Made by a program: the position numbers and the translations under genes. The notes beneath the pieces were generated by a model. The model saw nothing but the letters and a program-made list of their open reading frames with translations. It was not told where the DNA came from and did not search any database. 64,000 nucleotides of DNA from Nageia nagi (taxonomy: Eukaryota > Pinophyta), in NCBI GenBank assembly GCA_050084985.1, contig JBITNC010000002.1:1798001-1862000 (forward strand), written 5' to 3'. This document shows positions 1-14,400 of this stretch, piece after piece; the first letter of the stretch is position 1, and every line of letters begins with the position of its first letter.

Positions 1-1890
1 ACTTGTTGTGTTGTGGTTAAAGGTTGAACAGAAATAAATGATTGTTGACAAGAAAGAATAAAGTGCATTTGCAACAAAACTAAACAATAAGAATGATTTT
101 TGTTTTGTCTACCACATAGAATAAACTATTAAATGGATAAAGGATGAAATTGAAAAATACTTGAAAGTAATGGATATAAATGATGATGAAGAATGTCTAT
201 TCGAAGAACATTCTACAAACCCTCCAAATGAAGATAATAAGGAGAAATTTTGAATTGCTCAAAAATGTTAATAAATATGAGTGGAAGCGTTTGCCCCCAT
301 TCATCCATGGATTGCAAACTACCAATAGTCTGAATGGTGAAGTTTTGCAGACTACTAGAAGCTTGTAGAGAAGGACTACCAAAAGTCTATTTGATGTGTA
401 AGTTGGAGGAGTTGGTCCCAAACCATTATTTGTTTGATGAAATTATAAAATAGTTTACTATGATTTCATGCTACTTGATGGTCATAAAGATACAATAGTT
501 GTGATCTATATATTGTTGGATGGTCATGCCATTAAAGTTTGTTGGATGTTCATGATTGGATGTGTGTGTCCTCATTTATAATTTTTGTAGAGATGTGTTT
601 GTCCATGTTTACACCGCCATGTTTTTGTCATGGATAGATATGTTTGTCTCTATCATTTCTTGGTTGTGACAATGTTCAATCATTATTATGTAAGTTACTT
701 TTAAGACGGGTAAGTTTTTAAAACTTCCTAGGTTGGATATAATGGTAGATGTCCAATCAATACCACACATGACAAGATGATAAATGCTCAAGTCATTACC
801 ACCTGAAGAATGAAGATGGTAAATACCCAACCATTGTCACATGAAGTTTAAAAATCAATGAACCCATTGTCGTCTAAGTATTACGTTGACAAAATTTAAA
901 AATTTGTCATTAAGAGAAGGTGTTACATATATTAATGATTATTGTAATAAGTTGAATAGTATCTCAACAAACTTTGTAATTAATGAATGTTAAGTTATGT
1001 TGAATTCTTAATTGCTTGTTATAACAACTTAGTTAAAAAGTTAAGCTATTCTTGTGATGCATCTTCCTATTTAACAGTAAAAATGATAATAATGTATTTT
1101 GGCATCTTAGTATTGGGGTTAGTTCTTTCTAAACCATTCAATACTTTACAGAATACAAGTACAATCTTGATCATGGATTATATAAACTTCATTGCAGACT
1201 TCACTACGAACGTACTGCTTAGTTTACGGCTTAAAAAAGAAAAGTTTTAACTGACATATATAATAATTTTAGTTTGAGCAAATACAAAGGATAACGACTT
1301 GACTCTGCATTCTACAAAGATTTCAAACTCTCATTTTGATTGTCAGCGGTATGGACAGCTCTTTCTCAACTGAACCAACAGTGATCACCAACCAAACCAA
1401 AAAAATTAAGCTATCATAATTTTCGAAAGCTGGGATAACTGTATTTCTGTTGTTTGCACATTGCATACAACATCTAGTCTCTAAAATACACGAAAAAATA
1501 ATCTGATAGAAAGGGTGTGCTCTCATCAATTACTAAGAACATAGTTAAGGAAACAATGAAATCAGCACTACTCTTGGATACAAATGACTAGGATATGTAC
1601 TCAAAATGCACCAGCTATGGTACAAAGATGCTGTCATTGGAAGCGTACTTGCAATGAAAGTTCTGCAGAGTAATACAATGTTTAACGTTACATTTGCTAA
1701 CAACATGTGTACCGCAATAACTGCTATATGTTTATAGCCATCAAAACTTGCAAAAGACGGATACTAAGAGGACAATGAATACAAAAAATAAAATTACGGC
1801 AATGAGAAGAAAACCATCTCAACAGTAAGGCTTCAGTAGAGCTTTGATAAAGGAAATATGGATAACTGAACTTTTGTCTCTTTCCTTGTC
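1..1890. other. 3' flank of NBS1
   Basis: No open frame over 90 codons and no recognised repeat. The part nearest 1,890 is probably the NBS1 3' untranslated region on the minus strand. No clear AATAAA was located on that strand by eye. Confidence 0.4.
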
Positions 1891-2422
1891 TCATCTAACC
1901 TTCTGTCTAGACAAGGATTGAGTAAAAGATGAGCCTGCTGTTCCTCGCTGTCGCTTTACCTGTGCAACAGAATAAAAAATATAATTTTCGATGTATTTTC
2001 TGGGTTAATCAAAAGAAAAAAGAAAAAAATGTGCATTTCCTGCCAAGAATCCCAGGAATTATATCACAAAAATGCATACTCGATCAGAATTAAATAGGTC
2101 TTCTGAAAGAGCTTCAGCTTCTTTCCGCTTTTTCTCCTCCCTTATATAATCGGCCATTTCTCGTGCATAATCAGATTCTCTGTACTAAGTCAATAATGCA
2201 TCATATGACAGCCAAGATTTTAATCAGCAGTAAGTAGAGTAATTAAGCATAGAAATTTCACGTGCAAGCTAGACAATCTCCCAAGCTCATTAGCCATTTT
2301 TTTAATTTCATGTTTTACAAGAAGATTCAATATCTACAGGAGTTGAACAAGTAGCCTTACTTGTAAGGAGCTTTAGCAAAGGGAATCAGATCACTGAAGT
2401 TGTTCCCAGATAGTGCATTTTT
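1891..2422 (-). CDS. NBS1: NBS1 exons 11-13 (C-terminal kinase-binding end)
   Basis: Exon 11 (2361-2422) encodes [13 protein letters not shown], a block conserved in plant NBS1. Exon 12 (2080-2179) has a charged helix ([11 protein letters not shown]) running into SEDLFNSD, the counterpart of the acidic-then-DLF motif that binds ATM. Exon 13 (1891-1959) gives a basic, Gly/Ser-rich tail and stop TGA at 1893-1891. Exon 12 has two possible acceptors five bases apart (2184 and 2179). Only 2179 keeps the frame with exon 11. Introns 11 and 12 are 181 and 120 bp. Confidence 0.93.
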
Positions 2423-5400
2423 CTGCAAAGCCATCCAAAAAATCTAAGAGCAATGAGAAACAACCTCGCTGATTTGCATATACTACAACAAATACAGGTG
2501 AGGCTTTAATAAGAATTATTCATGCACACAGAAAGTAAATATTCTTTCTTGTGTGCCTGATTTTTTATCTCTATCTTCTACATGTTCATATAGATAACAA
2601 ATTGCCCACAAGGGTTGCATACATGGCACACAGATATCCACAAGGTTTGAAACTCAGCCTCTTCCATGAGAGAGCCAACTCAACTGATATTATCATATAT
2701 GATACCAAAATGATACAATAAAGGAACTACAGCTTTGTTGCCAGATTTTGTGATATAAAAGCAGTAAGTAGTAACTAATCACATTAGAATTGTCAAGAAA
2801 TGTTTAGAGACATTTCAAACATAAGGTTTTGACATATACAACCAGGATGCGAGACAACATGTTTGATGATCAAAATATAGATAAAATCTGTACAAATCAA
2901 CATAAAACCACTCAATAAAACCAACATATACAAAAATAGAAAATCTGATAAATGAAAAAAATGACTTGGATGTTATCAGTAGTTTGTATTCAGCACCAAC
3001 CATACTAGTAGGTAAGAAGGATTGTCCATGCCATCTATCGATTTTAAATGAATGAATAAGATAACCATTAACAACAAAATTCCGCTACCATTTTTTGATG
3101 ACATGTTGGTTTCAGTGCGTAGCAGCATAGCATGAAGCACTTCACAAAATAAGAACTCCATTCTAGTACCAAATTTGTATCTGACTGGAGGACATTCCAA
3201 AGACTGCATTTCCAAACCATGGAAGTAACTATGAGTTGAGGGTTATGTCTTTTGGGTTGATTAATGCACATGCGACTTTTCAAACCACTATGAACAACAT
3301 GTTTTGTTCACATCTTAGGAAATTTGTGTTGATCTTCTTTGATAATATCTTGCTTTCAAGTAACGCTTTGAAAGACCATATTTCCCTTGCTGGCCATGTA
3401 CTTTCCATATTGTAGTCCAAAAACTATGCAGACATTGAAATGTAGTTTTAGGAAAAAAGAAATGAACACTAGTCAAATCACTTCAGCATAACGAATTCAG
3501 GTTGACCTGTCAAAACATGATGTGATAAATAGATGGTCCACACCAAAAGTCATCTCCAACATACAAGGATATTAAGGCCTAGTGGAATATCGTCATCTTC
3601 TTATTTGACCAGTAGAATTATAGAACAGCAACTTTGATAGATTTATTTGAAAATGAGTAGTGTGTAACTTTGTAGAGAGGAAGATTTAAAAAAAAAAAGA
3701 CAATGAAGTCTCAAAAACTTATAGAAGGCTCACAAAATTGTCGACTCCAATGTCAACTACACCTCATCCTACACACTTTGCCAAAGAATGCGATATATCA
3801 AGTTCAAAGATTGGAGTTTTTCTGATACAAGTCATAAACTAAAGAACAAAGGAGAAACTGGAAACAACATACGATAAAAGGACACAAGCAACCATTCAAA
3901 TTTTGGCCAAGTGGAGATGTTACTTTTTAAGGAGCAAATGTATGGTGAAGAAGAACTATGGCAAGAAGATAGATGCCAACTAAGAAGAAGAGACTTAAAG
4001 AGATTCAAACTTATGATTTCAAAATTTTGAATAATAAATTCTAGGATGATATTTTTTAAGAAGCAAATGTTCGATGAAGATCGACTATGGTAAAAAGAGA
4101 GATGCCAATTAAGAAGTAATGAATTGAAAAGATTCAAACATATGATTTCAAGATTCTGAATAATAAATTCTAGAGAATGTGGCATATGCTATCTCAATAT
4201 AATTTCAAGATTCTGAATAATAAATTCTAGGATGATATCTAGTGTAAGGATAATGAGAATGTGGCATATGCTATCTCAATTGTTACTGTGGAATAGGTTA
4301 AATAAATTCAAGAAGAATAAGTTGAGGATGAAAGTATACTAGAATTGTCGAGAATATTGAGAAGTATCCCTATTTCACTTGAAGAACAATATACTACAGC
4401 TCGGAGACAATAGATAATCACCAGCTACTTCAAAGTTCAAGATACTGGTATTAAAAGAGAGTCCCAATTCAGGTCATGTTGGATTCTTTAAGAATCAATT
4501 AAGACCTATTACAATCAAGATATTATGGCAGAAAGAAATGAGAAAAAAATGTGCGCAAATATGTTATCAAACGTGATATTTGCTGGAGGCACAAAAATAA
4601 AAACACTCCCTATCTTGGATTCCTTCAAACTTAGCATTGCAAAATCAAACTTTAAAAGAAATTTCTATGCATTTCATAAATGTCCTAGCTAGAGCTTAAG
4701 GTCAAGATCACATATTTGTGGTGGTTGATTGCTGAACCAAGTATTGTTTCATGGCTACAAATAAGGCCATCATAGTTACGAACTTGTTTAATCTTTAATG
4801 TTTATAGCAATCATGTCTACAAGTTACATGAATTACAAATGATTTTTTGATTGAGATTATGTTCTTTTTTTTTTATAACTAAGGTAAACCGTAAATGTAT
4901 TATCAAAAAATCATAGGTTTTCTCTACTCCCAGAACCTTAATACATCATTTAGATTTTGATCTCTGTAGTACAAGACTCTATCTAAATTTAAGACTTATG
5001 AACATGATAAATTCCTTTCAGAGTAAGAGACTTTAACAGTCAAAAAGAAAACTGTGGCAAAACCGCAGCAAGAAAGTAGAAACAAGTTGCATCTTATGAC
5101 TGTAGCAAGATCTAAAACTTATGAACCTACGACTTTCCTTCTTTAGTGTTAGCACCAGTGAGTGTTAAAATCCTTGGTTCTTTTGTGATAAAAAGTATAT
5201 GGAAAGCTTGGCAACAAATTCACCCGTGAATAAGATAGAAAGGTGCCAGTTTCCATAATGACCTTTCCATTAACTCTCTCAATGTCTGGTGATCCTTCAT
5301 AATCAATTTTGAAATAAACCCTTTGCTCAAGTCCAATGGTCACGCTCAAAAAACATTTAAACAAGGAATTGTGACAATAGCAGATTTTTTTTCCAGACAA

Positions 5401-8400
5401 ACACAAGACTGGATTCCATAGAATGTTTTCAAACGCACTTATCGTTTGAACAGTGCAGACAAAGCCACATACGATATTGTAAGTGAACAGACCCCTTTCA
5501 TTACGTGGCACAAAATTGGGGTGAAAACCCAATGACCATGGTGGAAAGATTGCGTTTGGCATAAGGATACTCTTTGCTCAATTACAAAGTCCGGCTTGGT
5601 TATGCTTGGCTTTCCCAAGCGTTCACCATTTGGAAATTGAGATTTCTCTCAGCCTAGGATCCTTAGAGCGTAAAAAATCCTTTTTTTGCGTGGAGTCTTA
5701 TGTATCACGGCCTTCCCTTAGGCTCCAAGCTTCATCACATGGGAATTCATATATCATTTTGGTTCTACAAGCAAGCAAGGGTTGCTTGAGATTGGATAGC
5801 TTCTTTTTTTACCCCATATATGTTGATTTCCTTCTCCTAACAGCATGCTTTACTAGGGGATTCCTTTACCCTTAATCTACCTGTGCAGGAATTGTGGCAG
5901 ATTTTCAGAGTCAACTTGCCTTTTCATATATGGAAAGCTAGAAACAAAATTGTGTTTTCAAGAAAGTCATTCCATCTTTAGATTTCTCACTTGCTGATAA
6001 ATTGGAAATATTCTATAATGTGTGGTCAAAATTTACGACCAAGCAAACAAAGTGGCTATGGAGTTTCAACACTTGCAGTCCCTAAAAGAATACTGGAGCA
6101 ATGCACATGTTCTATCAGTTAGGTAGCTTTAGACCACTTGTCTCAGGATCGCTCTCGATCCCATTCACATCAACACCCTCCATTGTGTGTTCAATCACAT
6201 CCAGATAATCACTATTGATCTCAACCTCCGCCAATCCCGAAAAGGCTAGATGATGTCAATGTCAGTACCTCCCACCATTCAAACAGGCTGTTGGGAAGGA
6301 TTTCTTTTCTTCCTCACGGAAGGGGTTTTTTAGGGAAGGGTAAACATTATTTTGAGTGAGCTAGTGTTACTTACCCCTGCTTTAAAGGACTTATACCCCA
6401 AGGTTTACATGTCTATCATGACTCCAGACGTTTAACTCTTTCATTTTGGTAAATCTTGGGATGGCTCAGAAAAGGAGGTAGAATGGGTGTTAACTCATGT
6501 TTTAAATAGGCCTCTGGAGTGTTATACAATCAATCAAAAGTTGTTGGTTTTAAACAAGATAAGCCTCATCGTGTTTTCAGAATTAGCGTATAAATGAAGT
6601 CAGCATGACCTAATGTTGCTGAAACTGTCTTCTAGTTTTATGATTCCAGTTAGTTGACCCTTGTTTCCCAGTCCTAGTTGATGTTTGAAGGTGGGGGTTG
6701 GAGCTACTGGTTGCAGGAAATCTGTCTGTTTCAAGGCAGAAGCAATAAATCAACTACTTCGACGTGGTCTTACACCTCTGTGATTTTAAAGCATTTAAGA
6801 AACTCTTCTCAAGAGCTATTCTCTCCTAAATGGATTTTACCTCTATATTTTTACCTAACATTATTTTTCATTTGAAAAATAAGAAAAACAATGTTGGTTT
6901 TGATTTGACAATGCATGTTACAACAACATGAAACAAGACTATCTGTTGTTGCCAAATTAGACAAAAAATATTTGACCAGCTACATATAGATAGCCAAAAT
7001 GAGAAAATTAAAAAAATCCATATATTACCCTTCTAAAGCATTTGAAATTTGGAATAGCCTCCTTTGATGAGAATGTTTTGTTGCCATAGTTCCCATCGTT
7101 TCTGACAACAAGATTTTTATTATATATTATATCAGAAATCTGATGATCGTTTGTCTCAGAAATAACATCTTTTTCTTCTCTCTTAGAGTGGATCTTTGTT
7201 TGAACTTTGAGTTCCAGCATGTTTACAGATTCCATTGCCTCACGAGCACATATTTCAACTGAATTTCTGCCAACAGCCAAGTTCTCATTATCTACAGTAA
7301 CTGTTTCAATTGGCAAAACAGTTTGATTTACAGAAGTGTTTCCAAAAGGCTTTGCAAAAGAGGACTGAGCAGAGCTAACTTCTGAGGAAGACTTGAATTT
7401 TGTTGTTTCATTTACAATTGCAACACTTGTCCTTTCCCCAGCACCGGAAGAACTTTTTGTCTTACATGTTAAAGTTGTCCCTTTTGAATTTATAACCTGC
7501 AGCAATAGTTGCAAAAACATGGCCGATTAATAAACTTCAATATGCATGCAAAGTCTCTGATTGGTGATATACTCATAAGATACCTGATAATGGTTTTCCT
7601 CTTTTCAATATAACAAAGTTTTATCACTGACCTTAGAATACTGGTGTGAGGTGATAACTTCATCCTCGGAATCAGCAACATCAACTGTTTCCTCAGTACG
7701 AGAAGATAAGACAGGGCCTGTAGGCCAAAGAAGATCTAGCTTATCCAACAATTTATATCCACGTACGTATATTTGACTGGTACTTCTAGAATATAATGTC
7801 AAAAATTCTGAAAAGAGAAATAACTCACTCATGGGAAATTTATATGCAGATGCATTAAACTCTCCACACAAAACAGCTATAATTGCTTTATCTTCAGTAA
7901 GTCTAGGGATTTCCTTGATGTAACGAATTTTATCAGAGTCCATCCCTAAACTGTTTCTTGCACCTTCTTCTGGAACTAGCAGAAAGACACGTTGTGCTGA
8001 TATGTCTTCTTTCTAACATACATCATTACAATCAGGATAAGTAATGCACTTCACAACTATGCAAAGCACTTGTAATTCTTCAATTTGAAGCTAACAAAAA
8101 TGAAATTGTACTTCAGATAGGTTTCCATTCTGACAAAAAGGTAGGTGAGATAAAATGGCAATCAAAAATCCACTTAATTCAACAATAAGAAATAAAAGGT
8201 CCGCAAAGACTACAATAGAATTATATGTATGATCATAGTTAAACCTGGACTTGACAAGCGTTTGGCTCAGCAAAAACTCAGATTTGGTTAAAGCTCAACT
8301 AAAAACTCGAAAAAAAAAAATATCGATTTTTTTCAAATAACATGATAAAATTTATGACTCAACAAAAACCCACAAGTCCATTACCAAACAGGCAAAAACT

Positions 8401-11400
8401 CAGTCAAAACAGTCAACCTTAAAAACTAGTAAGTTTAATGTGAGTACTCGTTTTGATCGACTTGATAAGATTACTCATGAGCACTCACCAGACTTGGAGA
8501 GTTTGACAACCATGTGTAATACTATTCAATTTACTTTTAATTCTACTTGAAAGCAATAAAATTGCTAAAAGATTGAACTGAAAATGAATACCAGTGATGT
8601 CCCAATCATGTGGACTTTAATGATAGACTTGGATAACCTAGTACTCTTGAGAAGAGTGAATTTTTGCACGAGGAAACACAAATACAGAATTTTTGGATAC
8701 AGCTACCTGTATACTTCTGCACATCTCAGAAACACGAACCACGGTTGCTCCACAAACTTCCAGCAATTGCTGCAACCTCTCTTCATAATGATACTGCGAC
8801 AAAACATTCTTATAAGGAAAGAGTTGGGAGGTGCAGTTGATTACAAAAATCAAGAATACCAACAACACATACCAAATGTGATAGCCCGATCACAAATGTA
8901 AATCCGGATAAGCATGTTTCCCGAAAATTAGTATCTGCAACCTTGACCACTTCATATTCTTTCCCTCGTTCAAGTGTCAAGGTAGGAGAAAAACTGGACA
9001 GACAACACAAATTATTCTTGAAAGCAGCAAAATAAATGGTATAAGGACAAGTAAGATAGAACATAAAATCTTAAAGGATAGATTTACAAGCACAAAGTGT
9101 AGACTTGAGTTTGTCTAAATTTAATGTTCATTGGCAAAAAGAAATATAAATCTTATAGTTAGCAACATGAAGCACATTCAACACCTTGAGCAGTTTGGTA
9201 TCTCTGAAAGTGAAGATGCCTGTCCCATCATAGCCTAGCATGAACATATAGGCCAACATGTTATAAAACCATCACGTATGGTTTGCATAAAAATAAGGTG
9301 TTCCAGAGTATGAAGACATAATAATAGCAAAATCAATTGAACCTGTGTATTGAATCTAACTTCACCAAAAAGAAACATAAAGCAATCAAGACCCAACACT
9401 TCCCAGTTTTAGCCAATACAAGCCTGAAGTACAACTCTTCACAAAAGTAACTCTAACAATTTATGGTGCACGAGTTCCCTTAAAAGATATAATGATGGAC
9501 AAGGAAGAGCAGCTAGGGCTGAGTGGGCCTAGCCGGACCAGCCTGGAAGAGTATGTAAAGAGGCCTCTTGATATCTTCCAAGCATCTAAGGCCAAGAAGC
9601 TACAGATTCATAGAAGAAGGTAAAAATTGGTGATGCTTTGTTTATCATGACTGCATGACCTGTAGATGGGAAGGAGAAGATGGCCCTCGATGTTGAAGGT
9701 TACCAAGTCTCTCTTGTCTTACAGAAGTGAGAATACTGGATCTTATAAGCATACCTTCAAGTGATCATTGGGAGTGGATCCTTCATAAGTTCATACCATG
9801 TATTCTTAGAGTTTCTTGTATTCTACAGTCAGATTAAAACATTTGCGCAATTGAGCAATGTTGTAAAATGGGTCGTGGTAATAAAAAAACTACACAAGGA
9901 ATTGTAAATACGCAAATGTTTGCCTTTTTTATTTGTAGGTTTGATTTCTGAGGATACAAAAATAAAGACAGGGTATTCAAACATGTATAAATAATAAATT
10001 TGTAATATTATGCAGAATTGGAGACATAAATTAGACTTATCTGGAGGATTAGAAGGTTGCTTGCAAACAATTTGTGATCTTGGAGGGCAAACCCTAGCTA
10101 CAACCAGTAGATCTGGAAGATGGTGAAGAAGATTTTGAAAATGATGATCTTGAAGATGATTTTGAGTTGGGATGATGCTAGAACTAGCACCAAGACATCC
10201 TCGAGCGACCTGGATCAACTATGGGAGTTGCAAGTATTGAGATTAGAATGCCCACGTTCTAGGCCAATGGTGCCAAAGTGTTGGACATTTTTGGACAGCT
10301 TCTTGGATGATTATGTAGCAAAAATAGGAGATGGAAGGTAAAGGTAATAGTTGTTTTTTTTTTTCTTTTTGGTTCGTCTTCTTTTTCAATCCTCTATCTA
10401 AATAAAGACTTGGGAATTCTTTATTTAGGTTTGACAAATTAGATTTTGGATCCATTTGGAAGGACCCATCTAAAACAATGCACATAAAAGTCAACACTAA
10501 CATAGAGGATTTCATTTAAGTTAGCCTAGAATTACTCAAAGTGGACTCAATTTCAAATTGCTATTTTCAATAAGCCAAGTAAATCACTCAAATAAAGTCA
10601 TTTTTAATAATTAGCGTGATAAAACATGAAAAATTCAAAACATTTTGGATATTTCCGCAATGTGATTTTGCAGATATGTTACATGATAATTCAAAATTTG
10701 GTACTTCAAGTTCAAACAATGAAAATTCAAGAAATAATAATCCAAAGGATGAAAATTTGAAAAATGATAATTCAAAAAATGGTACTTCAAGAAACAATAA
10801 TTCAGAGCTTCATAAATCAGTGATACTTGGATTAAAAGAATTTCAAGTTCAAGAAGTTTGAAGTTGCTTCTTCAACATAAACCAAAGAAAATAGGACTGT
10901 CCCAGATAGAGTTCTAATTCAAGATCTATCTTGGAGATTATGGGCATAAGATACCTGGACATCCACATCCATACCTTCATTTTGGCTAAAACAAAATTGT
11001 CATGCTCATTGTTGGAGGTTCAAGACACCTAGAAAACACCTTCTAGATACCCTCGATCCCTTGGGATTCCAAGGCTCTTGCATATGTATGCCATTTCTTC
11101 ACGATTTTCATGTTTGATAGACTGTTAATATAGTGTTTATTTAACTTGCATTCCCTATTCACTTCATTATAATTGTCATATGATCTTGCACTTGTATATT
11201 GCTTTCATATTTGATATTGCATCATTAGGAGATGTTACAAGTGTTTGTTCATACATACTTCACATTCAAGTATTCAGGACATTCACAGATTGGCCTCACT
11301 GAATGCTGACCCTAAGTTTGAAGAATGACCATGGTTTATCAAGAAAATGTTTATTGCTTGTTTATTCTCATCTTCATAGAAGCACTTGCAAATTAAATAT

Positions 11401-14400
11401 TGGAAAAAACAAAAGAAACTTTTCAAGCGCTGAACACAATGCTTTCTTAAATATTTATAGAATCCCATAGCTAATTATGAAATGAGGCCACTGTTGGATG
11501 ATGACGCTAAGGTATCACCAAAACATGATGATGGGTTGTTTAACGCATGGTTTGTGGGTATGGTTTGGTTTAGGGATGTAAGATGCTACAAGTTTCCTAT
11601 ATATTGGATTGCAATATGCCATTTTGGGCAAAGTGTAAAAAGCAATAATATAGGAGTTGTGGCTCTTGTTTTGCTGGAGTTGGTCCCTCATGCATTGTGA
11701 GGGTTTTCTCCAGAGTAAATCTCTTGTGTTCATTTGTGGTTGTGTGCTGTTTCATTAATTTGCACTATATTTCTAGAATAGGTTTCAGTAGATCTCTTCA
11801 GACACTGTAAAATATGAACTAATTTCAAAACTTACTTGAAGCCAGTCATACAGAACAATAGGCTTTTTTGCAATGACGGCATCCAGAATATCATTTGTTA
11901 TAGGAGAAGAGCCTTCCACAACAAGATGTGTACAACCTGATCTCCATTTGTCTGTTGAGTATGCCCCTGAAATAAGAAACCAACCATTGTGCTAATAAAT
12001 AAGTGAAATGGGTTACTACATCTCACCTAAGATTTTGAAAATTGCAATAATTCATAGCGAAGAAGCAATAGTGTAGACAGACATTAGTTAAAAAGAACAG
12101 TACACGAATCACATGGAATGACCAATTCAATATTACGAAAAAAGCTGCAGCTTTACAGTCTAGGACCATAGAACGTTAACTGCCCACCTATTGATGACAC
12201 AATAGCATGTATGTCATGCTTTGAACTCAAGCCTTTTGCTGGTATGCAGAAAAATAATGGTACAAAATTTAACCTGTCAACATTTAATAATCATCAATTA
12301 AAACTAATCTAGATAGATTTCTCATAAGGTTTGGAGAAATCTCAGAAGGACCATCAGGTAACAGGTTAAAGATTCTGAAAATATTCAGATAGTATAAAAA
12401 CTGCTGATTGCATATGTGACTTGAAATCACCTGAATGTTGTGTTAATTGTGCCAAAAGTTATCAAGTCTCCATCCTTCAAAACTGTCTCCTTATTTGGTA
12501 AAGAAAAAACTGGTTTTGAAGCAATTTCCTTGTTGACAAATGTGCCAAACTTTGAAAGATCCTTTAGGCGAATCTCTGGGGAGGGGATATTAGAAAGATC
12601 CTGCAAGGCATTATAAGGAGAAGCTACCCCAACTATGATCTCAGCATGCACACGTGAGATCGTCTTGTCAGTCAAAATTGTTACTGCACAATCTGCCAAG
12701 CCAAAAATCAAATGTTAACTATGGAACCACAAAAGTGATGAAGATATGATGGGATCCATAGAAAAATTCAAAAAAAGAACTGTATACTTTTGCTTTCGGC
12801 AGAAGAGTTACAAGAGCTCCAGTACAGTTGCTTTGCCTTATCTATGTTTCTTGGCAACTTTTATAAATAAAATACACACAGCAATCAAATAGATCTGTAA
12901 ACTAATGCATCCATAATTAAAATACATAGAAAGAAGATGCCTGCAACTCTAAACTCATGATAGAAAGCCCCAATCTCTCAGCAACATATAATAAATGGTA
13001 AATAAAACATCATCCTGGAAATAAACTCAACTTTGACCAAGCTATAATCAAAATCACACAAGTAGCCACCAAAGTAATTACACTGAACAGTTTTGTTGCA
13101 AACATTTTCAGTAGAACCTGAAACTTGTTCATCCTTGGGGAATAATACTCCACCTGGATATCTATTTCCCATTCTCATTCTCCCTTACATCACCATGTGA
13201 CAAGGCTCACATACAAATTAGCAATAAACGCAAACTAATAGTATGTTGAATTTCATCAGAATGAGTCATATATCTTCTTACTTTGTCTCTTAGGCCTTCC
13301 ACCTTAGGTTCCTTATATGAGCTAACCTTCTTTTGCTCATTGTATCTATAATTTACTGACTGAACCTACAAATCTTATATGGCATAAACCTTGACAAGAG
13401 GCATTTCAGCCTCAACATACTGAACATGAGGTAAATTGGTCTCAAAATCAGCCCTTTCATTCAGTGTCTTCATTACTTTCTACCATCTTCATGATTGTTA
13501 TATTCCTTCTATCCACCACGACAATCTTGCTAAGACATATACAAGGATATAATTTGCTTATGATTTCGTTCTTTAAGAAGCTAATCAATATTCTTTTTTC
13601 ATAATGACAAAAAAAATCAAACATTCCTTCTACAATGTTAGCCAACTAAAAAGCAAGTTATGTGTTTCTTGTGCGCAAAAGGGTACATCGCCATCCATAC
13701 TGTTCAAAGGATAAAACACCACATTATTATCCTGTACATCACTTTCTTATGTGAATTACAAAAATAAATTGAGCACCAAGCTTTAGATTTGACGTGCACC
13801 ACACCTCTTTTTGTATTTCATGATTAATGTCAAAATCTTCCCATCGCTCATAACCTATTCTAATTTTTACAAACCATTATTTTAACATCCGAAACTTCCT
13901 GATAACCATCAATTTCTTATAATACTAGGAAATAAAATGTAAATGGCATAGTCTTATTATTTAAAACTTTCTACACCATTAATAAGAACTTTATAGAATA
14001 TTCAACATACTACACCAATAGATTCTATTTTTTGTCAAAAGAATGAACGTACTTAAATAAATCAATATATTAGTTTAAACTAGGACAAAAGATTACATTG
14101 TTCATAATTAAGTACGCCCAGCATTTTTGAGCAAAATCAAAAATGTAACATGGCCACTTAAAACATTTGAACATTCTAAATTTTCCAAACGACAATCAGG
14201 GTAGCCCATAACCCTGATGAGTAGTATTTATGGTCTTCTTAATTATAAGTTGTTCTAAGGATAACTCTAAGAAAAAAAAAAAGGGTATACTTAATACTTG
14301 AATAAGTTCTAAAAATTCAAGCCTGTACATGAGTGCAAATTTTGATGAAAAACGCTCAGTAATATCAATAATTAAGCTTTATTTAATTGATAACATAATT

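Noticed and set aside
5149-5562. 137-codon minus-strand ORF as a gene
   Set aside because: It has no motif and overlaps the plus-strand LINE reading, which explains the region better.
9500-9620. Similarity to 26,250-26,310 (GGGTTGAGTGGACCTAG type)
   Set aside because: Only about 50 loosely matching bases; too weak to call a repeat family by eye.
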